Notes: generated from the letters alone by a model not told the origin. DNA of 64,000 nucleotides from Bubalus kerabau (GCF_029407905.1 NC_073630.1:50989001-51053000), one strand, 5' to 3'; shown: positions 1 to 11,405, counted from the first letter of the stretch. Made by a program: numbers and translations.

Positions 1-990
1 GGCATTTTAGGTCCAGGTCCACAAACCTCTGTGTATAACTCACTTTAGTTTCTAGTTCTCTGTTATCCTTTTGTTTGCAGGTAGCTATGATTCTAAGACT
101 CCATTCAGGTTGTTTAAAGGAAAGACTCCTAAAGGAATCAAATATTTCATGGCAATTTCTACTGAAGTTACAGTTTAACTGAAATACCAGAACATAAACT
201 ATAGCTTCATTCAGGGATTCACTTGCTCCCAGAGTCTTTCCATTGGCCATTATCAAGGTCACTAAGACTAGATGAACTTTATCTTGCATCTGAGTTTCCA
301 GTGCCTCACAACAACCTTGAAGAATCACTGAGGAAAATTTGAGTGTCTCTAAGCCTGACATTTGATGAGATTTATTACTAACTACAAGGGTACAATATTT
401 TTACTTTTATTTTACTTCTAACACCTAAAATCGTTTTCTGGAAAAAAAATTTTTAAAACTCTATAAATCTTTTTTATCATGCTATCTTAAAAGTCTAACA
501 TTGCTCTCTATTTCATTAATTGCTTTAAAACTCAAGTTGAAAGTGGTGGAATTGTGTACATAGCTTTATTAATCCTAGTTTTGCTTTTGTCTTGTTTCCT
601 CTCATGGGATAACCTCAAACCTTGATTAGTTGTTTAAAAAAATCAATATCTTATATAGGGAAAATTGCTTTTATATCTTACTCTACAGTGTTTTGCTATA
701 CACAGCATTATTGGTTTAAATTAAGAAATGCTAACTGTTCAAATCAAAAGTAAACCTTACACATGGCTTATATACGGCAGACTCAGCAGGCAAGGGCTGC
801 TGCACGGCAAAGGAAAAAACACATTAATGAAGTAGTTTATCACGCACCTGTCCTCCCAAATTCATTTAAAATTAGGCTCAATTCCACTCATTAGTTGTTT
901 ATAGTTCTATTCATTTGTTTTGTGCTTTTTCTGGCTTATTTTTTAATAATATAATTTTAAGAGGTTGATACTCAGAAACAAAAGAAATTC
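1..990. other. AT-rich sequence, no gene recognised
   Basis: I see no long open frame with a recognisable protein, no RNA gene and no repeat that I can name here. It contains short A and T runs and ordinary low-GC mammalian sequence. Confidence 0.5.
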
Positions 991-999
991 CAATTGGAG

Positions 1000-1250
1000 G
1001 TTCAGTTCAGTTCAGTTTAGCTGTTCAGTCATGTCCAACTCTTTGTGAACCCATGGACTGCAGCACACCAGGCTTCTCTGTCCATCACCAACTCCCAGAG
1101 CTTGCTCAAACTCATGTCCATCAAGTCGGTGATGCCATCCAATCATCTCATCCTCTGTTGTCTCCTCCTCCTGCCTTCAATCTTTCCCAGCATCAGAGTC
1201 TTTTCCAGTGAGTCAGTTCTTTGCATCAGGTGGCCAAAATACTGGAGCTT
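1000..1250 (-). mobile_element. BovB LINE 3' fragment (antisense)
   Basis: The segment starts with TTCAG pentamers, which are the complement of the BovB tail, and runs antisense through the conserved BovB 3' end. The 9-bp repeat CAATTRGAG (991-999 and 1251-1259, one mismatch) fits its target-site duplication. Only the last ~250 bp of the element survive, so it encodes nothing functional. Confidence 0.85.
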
Positions 1251-1445
1251 CAATTAGAGATTTCTTATTACTTCTCACAGTTAGTAGTAAAACTCCTAGA
1301 AGAGCTTCTGTTTCTTTAAGCTTTCTTAAAGAGGTACCCCAAAATGTTAATTTTATAAAAATTTGATAAATTGGATCTCATAATTGTAAAACTAACATTC
1401 CTTGAAATGAAGCATAAAAAGGGGCATGATTGAAGGATGTATTTG

Positions 1446-1469
1446 TTTTTTTTTTTTTTTTTTTTTTTT
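1446..1469 (-). repeat. Poly-T tract flanked by a perfect direct repeat
   Basis: Twenty-four T residues lie between two exact copies of GAAGGATGTATTTG (1432-1445 and 1470-1483). With the two shared T residues in front, the match reaches 16 bp. This is what target-primed reverse transcription leaves when only the poly(A) tail is copied. The source, L1-type LINE or SINE, cannot be told. Confidence 0.7.
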
Positions 1470-1483
1470 GAAGGATGTATTTG

Positions 1484-1655
1484 AAATTTATAGAGTTTAT
1501 AAAGGACTTACATCATGAATACATAAAAAAACTGTACAAATCAGCAACAGAAAGACAGTCACATAAAAAGGGGCAAAAGATTTTACAGACACTACACCAG
1601 AGAACTAGAGAATATATACAAGTGGCCAATAAACACATCAAAATGTGCTCAACAT
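1484..1655 (+). mobile_element. Ancient L1 ORF2 fragment
   Basis: The sequence resembles the L1 ORF2 segment that encodes the stretch around 'ANKH-KCSTS', with a preceding A-rich K-G-Q-like part. It is diverged and broken. It ends where a later GT-rich BovA SINE begins. Confidence 0.6.
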
Positions 1656-1659
1656 CTTC

Positions 1660-1811
1660 AGTCTTTGTGTGCCTGTGTGTGTGTTTGTGTGTGCACACTC
1701 AGTTGTTTCTGATTCTTTGTGACCCCATGGTCTGTAGTCGACCAGGCACCTCTGTCCATAGAATTTTCCAGGCAAGAATACTGGAGTGGGTTGCCATTTC
1801 TTTCTCCATAT
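1660..1811 (-). mobile_element. BovA-type SINE with GT-rich tail (antisense)
   Basis: A GT-rich run leads into the antisense BovA unit, with the usual 'GACCCCATGG' and 'CAAGAATACTGGAGTGGG' blocks. The tRNA-like head is absent, so this is a BovA monomer or truncated Bov-tA. It sits in or beside old L1 sequence. Confidence 0.75.
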
Positions 1812-2094
1812 AGAGATAATTTTGTCAAGTTGTAAAGTAAAATTGATTGAAAAGTAAAAATACAGAATTCTGAATATATAGTGTGATATAAGCAGTATTT
1901 TGAAAGTATAATTTATTTCTGTGTGTGGGTGTAAGTACAGTTAGAGCAATTGGAGAAATTATTATATCATTACCTCTGGCTGGTGGGATTATAAATGAAT
2001 TTAATTTTCTTTTCCATGCTTTTTGGTGTTTTCCCAATATATCATAAGAAACATATTATTTTTATGATAAGAAATATATACAGCCTAGAATTAT

Positions 2095-2310
2095 GTTTCA
2101 AATATTATAAGAGTGTCCAATTTAAAGCTTCTCTATATGCATGAACTTATCTAATTTTCACAACTGTTTGTTGTAGGTAGGATAATTGCAGATATTCTAA
2201 TTTTACAAAGAAGAAATGTTATAAAGGTATCGCAGAAAGGTGAAGAGTAAACCAAGTTCAAATCATGTAATAAGTGGCAGGGAAGGAGTAGAACATATGT
2301 GTTTCAATTT
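2095..2310 (-). mobile_element. MIR SINE (antisense, diverged)
   Basis: The order of blocks matches an antisense MIR: TCTAATTTTCACAAC, then GTAGGTAGGATAAT, then TTTTACAAAGAAGAAA, then AAGTGGCAGGGA. It is an old mammal-wide element with many substitutions. Confidence 0.65.
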
Positions 2311-2575
2311 CTGATTTTTGTTTAGGTTAGTTTTTATCATACCTGTTGCTTGTACTAATCAATGATGCAGACGGTCCCTTGTAAGGTGTGTTGGTATGGA
2401 AGCCTTCCTAAGAGAGTTTAATAAAGGCTTAGTTGAATATTGTAGTGGCAAAAAAAGAGAAAGCAACATTTTAATAACAGAAAAACAGGTTGCTTTGTCA
2501 AGGTGAATTTCTCATGTGTGGGGGATAGTTGGAGGTGTAATCATTGAAATTTTAAAGGCCCCCTCAAGGAGTACT

Positions 2576-2780
2576 GGGCTTCCCTGGTGGCTCAGCAGTG
2601 AAAAATCCACCTGCAATGCAGGAGATGTGGCAGGAGTTGTGGGAAGATCCCCTGGATAAAGAAATGGCAATCCCCTCCAGTATTCTTGCTTGGGAAATCC
2701 CATGGACAGAGGAGTCTTGGAGGCTACAGTCCATGGTTTTGCAAAGAGTCAGACATGACTTAATGACTGAGCATGCTACC
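2576..2780 (+). mobile_element. Bov-tA SINE
   Basis: A tRNA-Glu-derived head (GGCTTCCCTGGTGGCTCAG) is followed by a BovA body and a 'GACTGAGCATGC' end. The 9-bp target-site duplication AGGAGTACT lies at 2567-2575 and 2781-2789, which fixes both borders. Confidence 0.9.
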
Positions 2781-3258
2781 AGGAGTACTAGGATGAGGGA
2801 AAAAAAAAACAAACTGTTAACTGATTTTATTTTTTACTTCTTAGCTGCACCCTCTGCTTTGTTTCTAGCAAGGCTTTGCAGGGTCTGAGATTAATGAAAT
2901 ATTGTCATTTCTCCAAAAATTTTATTCATATTTTCCCAAGTATTCTTGCTGCCAGATGTTTCAGGGAAGCTATGGGAAATACTAAGCTGCAATTAGTAGC
3001 TATCTTAAATTCAATTTTGCCAGAGCATAGTGTTCACTAATAGAACTCAGAAGAACAGTTTTATCATTGCTCAATGTATCTTTCTGACAAAAGAACACTT
3101 ACTGTCCCAGAATAACAAATATCTCCACACAAGTAGTCTTTGAAGACCAGCTTTCCTCCAAACCTTCTGTCTTGGCATTATAGCTCTTATATAACCAGCA
3201 TATGTTTTTATATTCTAGGTATCTGGAGTAAACTTAATGACAGTGAAGATTTACATTG

Positions 3259-3569
3259 CTTCCTTGATAGCTCAGTTGGTAAAGAATCCACCTGCAATGT
3301 AGGAGACCCGGTTCAATTCCTGGGTCAGGAAGATCTGCTGGAGAAGGGATAGGCTACCCACTCCAGTATTCTTGGGCTTCCCTTTTGACTCAGCTGGTAA
3401 AGAATCCTCCTGCAATGTGGGAGACCTGGGTTTGATCCCTGGGTTGGGAAGATCCCCTGGCAACGGGAAAGGCTACCCACTCCAGTATTCTGGCCTGGAG
3501 AATTTCATGGACTGCATAGTCCATGGGGTTGCAAAGAGTCAGACAGGACCTTCACTTTCAAGACATACA
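3259..3569 (+). mobile_element. Bov-tA SINE with two tRNA-like heads
   Basis: Two successive tRNA-Glu-like heads begin near 3259 and 3374, each with its own GGTTC/T-rich B-box region. One BovA body follows. This is the composite Bov-tA form, also seen at 29017-29335. The 8-bp repeat TTACATTG (3251-3258 and 3570-3577) is the likely target-site duplication. Confidence 0.85.
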
Positions 3570-3577
3570 TTACATTG

Positions 3578-3943
3578 TTTGATTTTATTTGAATTTTACA
3601 CAAGAAAACTCCCTATTTAAATCTCCAGTAAATCTTCAGATCAGTGGTTTTGTTTTTCCCCTGAAAAACATAAAATAATTTTAAACAAATGAAAGAAATG
3701 ACGTGTTTGTGGAAAGGTATACATCATCAGGAGGAGGTCAATTGTTACGCCATTTGTTTTGTAAATTTAGCATGGTTTCAATAAACTTACTAGCAGGATG
3801 TTTTATTCCTCAAGCTGTAGAAGTTGGTTATAAATTCATGTGGAAACATATGCAAGGAAGTGACTGTGGGAGGGGATCCAAAGTAGAAGGACATTGGAAT
3901 TAAGGATTAAGTCCTGCCAGTCACTAAAATGTACTATAGTATC
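3578..3943. other. Unassigned single-copy sequence
   Basis: I recognise no gene or repeat between the two SINEs. Short open frames exist but look like chance. Confidence 0.4.
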
Positions 3944-3944
3944 T

Positions 3945-4155
3945 GGCTTCCTAGCTGGGTCAGTGGCAAAGAATCCACGTGCCAGTGTAAGAGACGTAGG
4001 CTCCATCCCTGGATCAGGGGAGATCCCATGGAAAAGTGGGAAGTGGGAATAGTCTTGCTGGGAAAATCCCATGGACAGAGGAAACTTGTGGGCTACAGTC
4101 CATGGGGTCATGAAGAGTCAGACATTGCTGAAGTGACTTAGCATGCAGGCAAACT
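3945..4155 (+). mobile_element. Bov-tA SINE
   Basis: The tRNA-like head is diverged (GGCTTCCTAGCTGGGTCAG). The BovA body follows, with 'AATCCCATGGACAGAGG' and 'AGTCCATGGGGTCATG' blocks, and the unit ends in GACTTAGCATGC. No clear target-site duplication was found. Confidence 0.85.
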
Positions 4156-4576
4156 AGACTTCTACCTAACTTTATGCATACTAAGACAAATACCAATATG
4201 GTTAATAACTAAATGTGAAACATTTAAGTTTCAGAAAATATTACTGGTGAATTACTGTATAACTCAGAATTGAAAAAAAACCTTCCTTTTTTCCAAATTT
4301 TGAAACAATAATGAATCTATTAAAAATACCTTTTCATGAATTAAGAAAAGCAGAAGCAAAATCGAGATTTAACATAAAAAGTAATAATATTACTTGCAAC
4401 TTATATTACAAGCAAAGTGCTAATTTCCAAATATATAGAGTTCTACATATAGAAAAGAAAATTTCCAACAAAGTTACTGGAATTAGTGGGGAAAGTGATC
4501 AGAGATTTAACAAATAAAATAAATATAAATGACATTAATCTATACACAAAATACTCATCCTGACTCTTAAAAGGAA

Positions 4577-7112
4577 AAATGTTATTTAAACCCTATGCCC
4601 CAACCAGCAATGCCGAAGAAGCTGAAGTTGAACGGTTCTATGAAGACCTACAAGACCTTTTAGAACTAACACCCAAAAAAAGATGTCCTTTTCATTATAG
4701 GGGACTGGAATGCAAAAGTAGGAAGTCAAGAAGCAACTGGAGTAACAGGCAAATTTGGCCTTGGAATACGGAATGGAGCAGGGCAAAGCCAGGAAAATGC
4801 ACTGGTCATAGCGAACACCCTCTTCCAACAACACAAGAGAAGACTCTACACATGGACATCACCAGATGGTCAACACCGAAATCAGACTGATTATATTCTT
4901 TGCAGCCAGTGATGGAGAAGCTCTATACAGTCAACAAAAACAAGACCAGGAGCTGACTGTGGCTCAGATCATGAACTCCTTATTGCCAAATTCAGACTTA
5001 AATTGAAGAAAGTAGGGAAAACCACTAGACCATTCAGGTATGACCTAAATCAAATCCCTTATGATTATACAGTGGAAGTGAGAAATAGATTTAAGGGCCT
5101 AGATCTGATAGATAGAGTGCCTGATGAACTATGGAATGAGGTTCATGACATTGTACAGGAGACAGGGATCAAGACCATCCCCATGGAAAAGAAATGCAAA
5201 ATAGCAAAACGGCTGTCTGGGGAGGCCTTACAAATAGCTGTGAAAAGAAGAAAAGTGAAAAGCAAAAGAGAAAAGGAAAGATATAAGCATCTGAATGCAG
5301 AGTTCCAAAGAATATCAAGAAGAGATAAGAAAGCCTTCTTCAGTGATCAATGCAAAGAAATAGAGGAAAACAACAGAATGGGAAAGACTAGGGATCTCTT
5401 CAAGAAAATTAGACATACCAAGGGAACATTTCATGCAAAGATGGGCTCGATAAAGGACAGAAATGGTATGGACCTAACAGAAACAGAAGATATTAAGAAG
5501 AGTTGGCAAGAATACACAGAAGAACTGTATAAAAAAGATCTTAATGACCCAGATAATCACGATGGTGTGATCACTGACCTAGAGCCAGACATCTTGGAAT
5601 GTGAAGTCAAGTGGGCCTTAGAAAGCATCACTATGAACAAAGCTAGTGGAGGTGATGGAAGTCCAGTTGAGCTATTCCAAATCCTGAAAGACGATGCTGT
5701 GAAAGTGCTGCACTCAATATGCCAACAAATTTGGAAAACTCAGCAGTGGCCACAGGACTGGAAAAGGTCAGTTTTCATTCCAATCCCAAAGAAAGGCAAT
5801 GCCAAAGAATGCTCAAACTGCCGCACAATTGCACTCATCTCACATGCTAATAAAGAAATGCTCAAAATTCTCCAAGCCAGGCTTCAGCAATACGTGAACC
5901 GTGAACTTCCAGATGTTCAAGCTGGTTTTAGAAAAGGCAGAGGAACCAGAGATCAAATTGCCAACATCCGCTGGATCATGGAAAAAGCAAGAGAGTTCCA
6001 GAAAAACATCTATTTCTGCTTTATTGACTATGACAAAGCCTTTGACTGTGTGGATCACAATCAACTGTGGAAAATTCTGAAGGAGATGGGAATACCAAAT
6101 CACCTGACCTGCCTCTTGAGAAATCTGTATGCAGGTCAGGAAGCAACAGCTAGAACTGGACATGGAACAACAGACTGGTTCCAAATAGGAAAAGGAGTCT
6201 GTCAAGGCTGTATATTGTCACCCTGCTTATTTAACTTATATGTAGAGTACATCATTAGAAATGCTGGGCTGGAAGAAATACAAGCTGGAATCAAGATTGC
6301 CAGGAGAAATATCAATAACCTCAGATATGCAGATGACATCACCCTTATGACAGAAAGTGAAGAGGAACTAAAAAGCCTCTTGATGAAAGTGAAAGAGGAG
6401 AGTGAAAAACTTGGCTTAAAGCTCAACATTCAGAAAACGAAGATCATGGCATCCGGTCCCATCACTTCATGGGAAATAGATGGGGAAACAGTGGAAACAG
6501 TGTCAGACTTTACTTTTTGGGGCTCCAAAATCACTGCAGATGGTGACTCTAGCCATGAAATTAAAAGACGCTTACTCCTTGGAAGGAAAGTTATGCCCAA
6601 CCTAGATTGCATATTCAAAAGCAGAGACATTACTTTGCCAACAAAGGTCTGTCTAGTCAAGGCTATGGTTTTTCCAGTGGTCATGTATAGATGTGAGAGT
6701 TGGACTGTGAAGAAAGCTGAGCGCCAAAGAATTGATGCTTTTGAACTGTGGTGTTGGAGAAGACTCTTGAGAGTCCCTTGGACTGCCAGGAGATCCAACC
6801 AGTCCACTCTGAAGGAGATCAGCCCTGGGATTTCTTTGGAAGGAATGATGCTGAAGCTGAAACTCCAGTACTTTGGCCTCCTCATGTGAAGAGTTGACTC
6901 ATTGGAAAAGACTCTGATGCTGGGAGGGATTGGGGGCAGGAGGAGAAGGGGACGACAGAGGATGAGAGGGCTGGATGGCATCACTGACTCGATGGACGTG
7001 AGTCTGAGTGAACTCCAGGAGTTGGTGATGGACAGGGCGACCTGGCATGCTGTGATTCATGGGGTCGCAAAGAGTCGGACATGACTAAGCAACTGAACTG
7101 AACTGAACTGAG
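4577..7112 (+). mobile_element. BovB (RTE-clade) LINE, 5'-truncated, longest copy
   Basis: This is the longest BovB here, about 2.5 kb of an element usually near 3.2 kb. It starts inside the endonuclease region, runs through the reverse transcriptase and ends in the ACTGA-type pentamer tail near 7095-7112. BovB is a non-LTR retrotransposon thought to have entered ruminants by horizontal transfer, as known for the family. The 5' border is approximate and I found no target-site duplication. A second BovB 3' end lies inverted 95 bp downstream. Confidence 0.92.
4682..7084 (+). pseudogene. BovB endonuclease/reverse-transcriptase ORF, disrupted
   Basis: One frame can be followed from the endonuclease motif GDWN (codons at 4700-4711) to the C-terminus. 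It is broken three times. The A-run at 4674-4681 appears to hold one extra A, shifting the frame from the upstream endonuclease part. TGA interrupts at 4910-4912. A second TGA at 6887-6889 reads CGA in the copies at 15 and 24 kb, a CpG-type change that cuts off about the last 65 residues. Between these, 5003-6889 is open for 628 codons. Counting from 5003, the RT motifs FIDYDKAFD (residue ~341), GVCQGCILSP (~399) and YADD (~442) are all present. The reading frame therefore keeps an intact-looking RT core but not a complete protein. Activity is unlikely given the missing N-terminal part and the stops. Confidence 0.88.
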
Positions 7113-7206
7113 ACAGTATATCCCAGTTATTCTATTGTCAAATATCAAAAAGTTGGCAAAGTATTCTGTTGGCAAGGCTGTGGGGAAAACAATAAGCCAT
7201 ATATTT

Positions 7207-7769
7207 CAAGTTCAGTTCAGTTCATTTCAGTGGCTCAGTCGTCAGTCACTCGGTTGTGTCCGACTCTTTGTGACCCCATGGACTGCAGCACAATAGGCTT
7301 CCCTGTCCATCACCAACTCCCGAAGTTTACTCAAACTCATGTCCATTGAGTCAGTGATGCCATCCAACCATCTCATCCTCTGTCATACCCTTTTCTTCCC
7401 ACCTTCTATCTTTCCCAGCATCAGGGTCTTTTCAAATGAGTCAGCTCTTCGCATCAGATGGCCAAAGTATTATAGTTTCAGCTTCAACATCAGTCCTTCC
7501 AATGAATATTCAGTACTGATTTCCATTAGGATTGACTGGTTGGATCTCCTTGCAGTCCAAGGGACTCTGAAAAGTCTTCTCCAACACCACAGTTCAAAAG
7601 CATCAACTCTTCGGCGCTCAGCTTTCTTTATAGTCCAACTCTCACATCCATACATGACTACTGGAAAAACCATAGCCTTGACTAGATGGACCTTTGTTGG
7701 CAAAGTAATGTCTCTGCTTTTTAATATGCTGTCTAGGTTGGTCATAGCATTTCTTCCAAGGAGCAAATA
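7207..7769 (-). mobile_element. BovB LINE 3' end (antisense)
   Basis: About 560 bp of the BovB 3' end, antisense. Read on the minus strand it encodes the C-terminal part (blocks such as 'VKAMVFPVVMYGCESWT' and 'FELWCWRRL'). It belongs to a different subfamily from the upstream copy, as several diagnostic sites differ. Together the two form a tail-to-tail inverted pair with a 95-bp spacer. Confidence 0.9.
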
Positions 7770-7849
7770 GGAATGCAAAATTCATTCAACCTCAACGTAG
7801 AGAAAGTAGGCATTACCTGATTAAATTGTATCTATTTGTCTCAGGAATC

Positions 7850-8235
7850 CTACTTCAAGAAAACTGTCTTTAAGAAATGTGAAAAAAATAGCAAGTGACT
7901 TGCATAAAGTTACATATTATAGCACTTTAATAGCACAAAGACTAGAGGCAATCCAAATATACATTAATAGAGAATTATTGTTTTGCCCCACAATGAAATC
8001 ATATGTTGTTGCAAAAGGAGATAGAATTCTATTCATTAATTTGTTCATTGCAAAAGGAAAGAGTTAGATTTTTACACTTTGATATGACACAATCTCTAGC
8101 ATTTATCATTAAGTGAAAATAGGAAACTGCAAAAAGCATAAACAGTGTGCTCCCTTTTGCCGAAGCATGTGAGTATATGCTTACCTTTGCAGAAAGAAAA
8201 AAACGTACTGAAATTCAGCTGTTAATGTCATTCTG
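7850..8235 (+). mobile_element. Ancient L1 3' region
   Basis: Diverged blocks match the 3' end of old mammalian L1: a 'CTAGAGGCAATCCAAATATACATTAATAG'-like part (7940-7972), an 'ACAATGAAATCATATG' block, then 'TTAAGTGAAAATAGGAAACTGC' near 8110. No open frame remains. Confidence 0.55.
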
Positions 8236-8324
8236 GAAGATCAGTATCATGCATTTCTAGATAGATAGATAAATGGAGAGGGAGGTAGAGAGATACATGG
8301 AGAGATTTGATATAAGAAATTATG

Positions 8325-8690
8325 CCAGAGTGGAAGAGCTGGCTAAGCAAGTCCAAAATTTGTAAGGCTAGCAGCAGGGAAGATCGTGGCGCAGCTAGAG
8401 CCCACAAGCCTGAATTGAAGTTGTAGTCTATTCAGAGACAGTCAGGAAAGGAAGATGCAGGGAGGGGAGAGGGGTTATAGATTCATTTGCTATTCAAAGT
8501 CTCATTTACCAGGAAAAACAGACTCCCATTCAAGGTCTTGCCTGATTAGGTCAGGACTACAAAATATGATAGTTTTAGCTAAAAGTCAACTGTTAGAGAC
8601 TAGCTGCATCTACAGAATTCCTTTAGAGTAATCACTTGTGCTTGATTGAATAATTGGGAGACAGCATGCAGAGGCTGTGAAATGCCCCCG
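8325..8690 (-). mobile_element. Old LTR of MaLR/ERVL type (antisense, tentative)
   Basis: Several blocks in the right order resemble an antisense solo LTR of the MaLR/ERVL kind: 'GCAAGTCCAAAATTTGTA' near 8350, 'AAAGTCAACTG' near 8582 and 'GCTTGATTGAATAA' near 8640. A similar LTR in the plus orientation lies at 48535-48955. No internal viral genes are seen with it. The family name is an inference from remembered consensus features. Confidence 0.4.
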
Positions 8691-10801
8691 GCCCTCCATT
8701 CCATCCTGGTAGTTTAATCAATTTGGCTGAGTCAACACATTGCAAGCTTGTCATAGGGCCTGAAAGTTGTAATAAAAACATTTGTAATAATTATTCTGCA
8801 TCAATATGATAATGTGTTTTTGAGGGTCTCCTGCTTTATGAGAGCTGAGTCTACCTTGGTAATTATTGCCCAGGGTATGGAAGAAACTCTCTATCTTGCT
8901 TCCTATGAAGCAATTACAAAGATGCATTGCTACTTTGGTCTAATCACTACAGAGTGGAAATGAATGAAAAACTGATTTTCAAATCTCAAGCTATATTTTG
9001 AGGTACCGAGATTACAGGGTTCAAAGAGAGACCACTGGTCATTCTTAACAAGGTTGATACTTTTTATTGGTAACCTGAACACTTCAAAATCATTCATAGA
9101 ATCAAGGTTTTCCACAGTTTGGTGACAAAGTACCTTGAACTTGACATCAGTGGAACCCATTTGAAACAGTTCAAGTCACATTTCATGAACATTTTATTCT
9201 GAGTCTTTCTTCTAATTTTTCCATCACAGTGACAACTAATGTTGATTGAAATCTGACAGGACATTTAAATGCTAAGTACATTCATTTCATGTTAAATTTC
9301 CATAATGTCTTGGTTGCTGAATTATATACTATATTTGTACTGATTTTCTGAAAGCTAAGCATTGCTGGCCTACCCAAGATAATTTGCAAGCCATTGGTCA
9401 ATTAAAGAGAAACCCAATGATTGCATGTAATGATGGTTTCCTTTAAAATATGATGGCTTAAGGAAATTAGAACAGAATGAAATTAGCTTCCTTGCTCAGT
9501 AACTTAGATCCTTCTCTTTCCTCAGTGACACAAATCAGGAGCAGATCGGTCATAAGAATTACCTAAGTGAGTGAAAAGTTGAAAATTGGTGATTCTGGGT
9601 AAAACTGGAGAAACTTTGTGCCTCCACTACAGGGAAGAAAGAAGCAAGGAAAACTCTATGGTGATTTGGAATCTGACTTTCAGAGGAACTCTTTTATTAG
9701 CGAACTCCTATTCACCCAGCTTTCAGTTGAAAATGTCATTATTTTCAAAGGAGAACATAGTATTGCATGCTTATTGTGTATCAGTGGTGATCTTGAGGGC
9801 GACTTCGCATTCTATTACATAGCCTGGGATCCATGACTGGAAGGCATTTAGAATGCTTAGAGTCAATTGGATCACTAGCTTTCAAGCACACATATTCTCT
9901 TTGCAGAAAGGTGAATTTTTTAAACACTACCTGGTAAATATTAAGCTAGGTTTTCAGGTGCAGAATGCAAAATTTAAAGCTAAGTTGGTAGTTTTTTATT
10001 TTTATTTTTGAATAAGAATAGAGTAAAATACATCAAGAGTATTAAAAATGATTGATCTTGAAATCTGAACAATGTGAGACCAAGAATAGATATATTCTCT
10101 TCTTTTTAACATTGGTTTAATTATAAAAACATAATACTTTTACTTGCACATAAAGGTATATGAAACAGCCATTGGTTTAACTTAAATACCTACTCCTTTA
10201 CAATGTCCTATTTACCTGAGAAATAGCAGTGGTATATAAACATAAAAGTAGTGAAAGAAAATAATGCACTGATATTAAAAATACTGAAAATAAATTACTT
10301 GACTCATAATATACTGCCTTTTTCTCGTCAGTAGTTCTTCAATGTTTTAAATTTGTGCTTATTAAAATAAAAAGTAATATTGAAAACAGTGATTATCACT
10401 ATCACTAAGTTTTTGGATTCTTTTTAATTAAAGCAGTTTTATACCTTTCCTTGAGGGAAAAAAAAAAAGCAGGGGTGCATAAAATAGTCTGAATAATAGC
10501 TTCCTAATAGTTGAATTATTCTTAAATACCTTTCTTGACTATCTTTTTGACTTCCCCCTCCCCACACCTTTCTTTCTGTCAAAGTATGCCTGTGGGATCT
10601 AGGAAATCACTAACACCATTAATGATTGATAACAATGAAGTAGACTGTCAATTATCTCCTAATCATTTTCTTCCTTGCTAGTTTATCCCTTGTTTCATTT
10701 GAGTAGTTCAAGTGTGGATAAGATGTTGTACTTCATAGAGGTCTCTGATTGCCTTTTAAAGTTCTATTTGCTTAAAACTTTAGAGCACTAGTCATCTTTT
10801 T
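8691..10801. other. Unassigned AT-rich sequence
   Basis: There is no recognisable gene or young repeat in about 2.1 kb. Open frames of about 70 codons near 8930-9160 (-) and 9586-9836 (+) have no recognisable protein character and look like chance. Confidence 0.45.
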
Positions 10802-10817
10802 AAAAAAGCAAGCATTG

Positions 10818-10854
10818 TAAAGTTAAAAGATAAAATAAAATTTAAAAATTAAAA
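10818..10854 (+). mobile_element. Ultra-short L1 3'-end insertion
   Basis: An A-rich segment begins TAAAGTTAAAAGATAAAATA, which matches the last ~35 nt of the ruminant L1 3' UTR seen in full at 21386-21412. It lies between two exact copies of AAAAAAGCAAGCATTG (10802-10817 and 10855-10870). The repeat marks it as a target-primed insertion truncated almost to the poly(A) tail. Confidence 0.7.
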
Positions 10855-10870
10855 AAAAAAGCAAGCATTG

Positions 10871-11405
10871 AACTAGTAACATAAAATGCACCATTTCATT
10901 GCATTTTATTTTGCCTCTTTGAAGAGTTTATGCAAATGCAAATAACTCCAGTAAGTCATCATAACGAAATCGGAGTTTGTTTACCAAGGAGAATTCCTCC
11001 AGTTTTGGCAGAAGAGTCTTCACAGAGTGTCAGTGATTACCCTGTGAATGTTCCACAGTCCAATGTCTGGCACTCTCATATTGCAACATTGAAAACTTGA
11101 CTTGTCAGTTTCCCAATGATGGATTTATCTATAGGTACAGATTCACATTAACCATGTCCAAGGACTGATAACAGTGTCAGAAGGTGCTGTAAACCAGAAT
11201 CCTGTGAAACTCTATACAGACCATATTTTCTTCCTGAAGGTAGGCCCACAGGGGAAGCCAGGTTATAAAAGGAGTTTGTTGTTGAATAGGGACTCAGGAT
11301 TAAGCATATATAATGACTGAAGTTTTTGAATCAGGCATAAATTATGAGAACACTCAGAGTAAATTGACCACACTGCTTACATCCACGGTCTCATTGGGAT
11401 TTCCT
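10871..11405. other. Unassigned sequence with octamer-like motif
   Basis: No gene or repeat is recognised. An ATGCAAAT octamer occurs near 10932, a POU-factor-type site, but one 8-mer is expected by chance at this scale. Confidence 0.35.

Noticed and set aside
2598..2888. Frames containing 'KNPPAMQE'-type peptides here and in many similar places
   Set aside because: These arise from translation of Bov-tA/BovA SINEs and recur wherever such SINEs sit.
3259..3340. tRNA gene suggested by the cloverleaf-like SINE heads
   Set aside because: The heads are tRNA-Glu-derived parts of Bov-tA, followed by a BovA body, and do not form an independent tRNA gene.
5003..6889. A 628-codon frame that could pass for a host gene
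   Set aside because: It encodes BovB reverse transcriptase motifs and is matched by two more copies in the window; it is a retrotransposon remnant.
10925..10945. Octamer (ATGCAAAT) regulatory element
   Set aside because: A single 8-mer has a high chance rate in 64 kb of AT-rich DNA, and no cluster of other sites was seen.
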